A stretch of DNA of 64,000 bases from Daejeonella oryzae DSM 19973 (GTDB lineage Bacteria > Bacteroidota > Bacteroidia > Sphingobacteriales > Sphingobacteriaceae): contig NZ_AUHA01000002.1 in the NCBI RefSeq assembly GCF_000422945.1, positions 620,001-684,000 of the forward strand, written 5' to 3'. The stretch's first letter is position 1, and the number at the start of each line of letters is the position of its first letter. This document shows positions 63,322-64,000 of the stretch, piece after piece. The position numbers were made by a program, and so were the translations under genes. The notes beneath the pieces were generated by a model. The model saw only the letters and a list, made by a program, of their open reading frames with translations, made no database searches and was not told the origin of the DNA.

Positions 63322-64000
63322 ATGAAAATATTATTTCAATATCTTAAAAATTATAAAGGCTTAATTGTGCTTGCCTTATTTCTGGCAGCCGTTAACCAGA
63401 TATTTTCATTGCTTGATCCCTGGATTTTTCGTAAGATCATTGATAAATATGTAACCCATTACAAAGATTTTACAACAGAAGAATTTTTTAAAGGAGCCGG
63501 TTTGCTCATCCTTGCAGCTATGGGCGTGGCCATGGTATCACGGATCGCCAAAAATTTCCAGGATTATTATGTAAATGTGATTACCCAGCGACTGGGCGCA
63601 CAAATTTATTCAGATGGATTGCGGCATTCGCTTGAATTACCCTATTCTGTTTTTGAAGATCAGCGAAGCGGCGAAACACTGGGAATACTTCAAAAAGTTC
63701 GGACCGATTCTGAGAAGTTAATTACCGCCTTTATCAATATCGTTTTCACGTCTCTTGTGGGCGTTACGTTTGTATTTATTTATGCTATTAACATCCACTG
63801 GTCCATTGCGGTAGTATATATTTCTGTCATTCCTGTTTTAGGATTTATTAGTTCGCTGCTTAGTAAAAAAATTAAAATAGTTCAGAAAACCATTGTAAAA
63901 GAAACCACTTCTTTAGCAGGTTCCACAACTGAATCATTACGTAACATTGAGCTGGTAAAAAGTCTGGGATTATCCAACCAGGAAATTAACCGACTGAATG
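63322..64000 (+). CDS. ABC transporter permease/ATPase (MsbA-like), 3' end outside the window
   Basis: The first 226 residues of an ABC half-exporter, open at the right edge. The visible part is the transmembrane domain: helices at about 13-32, 58-78, 136-156 and 159-180, with LLDPWIFRKIIDKYV and the coupling-helix region SGETLGILQKVRTDSEKL. The ATPase domain is beyond the window. The substrate is unknown; such exporters carry lipids, peptides or drugs. Start ATG at 63322. Confidence 0.85.
   Translation, partial: MKILFQYLKNYKGLIVLALFLAAVNQIFSLLDPWIFRKIIDKYVTHYKDFTTEEFFKGAGLLILAAMGVAMVSRIAKNFQDYYVNVITQRLGAQIYSDGLRHSLELPYSVFEDQRSGETLGILQKVRTDSEKLITAFINIVFTSLVGVTFVFIYAINIHWSIAVVYISVIPVLGFISSLLSKKIKIVQKTIVKETTSLAGSTTESLRNIELVKSLGLSNQEINRLN

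Noticed and set aside
1-64000. Mobile elements, CRISPR arrays, tRNA or rRNA genes
   Set aside because: No transposase, integrase, repeat-spacer pattern, tRNA T-loop motif or rRNA-like segment was recognised.

Overview
This 64-kb window looks like ordinary chromosome from a Bacteroidota bacterium, most likely Sphingobacteriales or a related order. The base composition is AT-rich, near 40% GC by eye. Several promoters fit the Bacteroidota TTG-N19/20-TAnnTTTG pattern, and most genes lack a Shine-Dalgarno sequence. Phylum-typical families are present: DUF5687 permease, DUF6503 and DUF4197 lipoproteins, a carbamoyltransferase acting on N-acylated ornithine, and a sigma/anti-sigma pair carrying a carboxypeptidase-regulatory domain. 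I see no insertion sequence, prophage, CRISPR array, tRNA or rRNA.

Layout. 1-1.8 kb: end of a probable type III polyketide tailoring cluster (methyltransferase cut by the window edge, FAD oxidoreductase). 1.8-9 kb: phosphate island with a PhoR-like kinase, pstSCAB-phoU and a divergent DUF47-PiT pair; the shared promoter region has Pho-box-like 11-bp repeats facing both ways. 9-18.7 kb: envelope proteins (DUF6503, M1 peptidase, ECF sigma/anti-sigma, VWA protein, DUF4197, DUF885, PA2169 family). 18.8-24.8 kb: pyruvate dehydrogenase E1-alpha and E2, an NlpC/P60 hydrolase, a frameshifted DMT transporter, an EEP-family phosphoesterase and a CBS protein. 24.9-30.3 kb: ligase-associated DNA repair genes (exonuclease, ATP-dependent ligase, helicase). 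30.3-39.5 kb: tail-specific protease, OmpA lipoprotein, two Rossmann dehydrogenases, an ABC exporter with an embedded DUF1569 gene, and RarA. 39.5-44.3 kb: cyanophycin synthetase, cyanophycinase and isoaspartyl peptidase. 44.3-55.7 kb: an RsmI-like methyltransferase, an aminotransferase, and a nine-gene arginine operon running GNAT-argG-argC-argD-argF'-argB-proC-argE-argH. 56-57.7 kb: a desaturase and an unknown membrane protein. 57.9-64 kb: rplM-rpsI-rpsB-tsf, nagA, pyrH-frr and the start of an ABC exporter.

The most interesting signal is the roughly 285-nt leader of the arginine operon. It can encode a 44-residue peptide with three consecutive CGA arginine codons near its end, followed by stacked hairpins and two terminator-like structures just before the first structural gene. 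This is the architecture of ribosome-mediated transcription attenuation. Cyanophycin is an Asp/Arg polymer, so its synthesis and breakdown genes lying close to the arginine operon suggest a nitrogen-storage neighbourhood.
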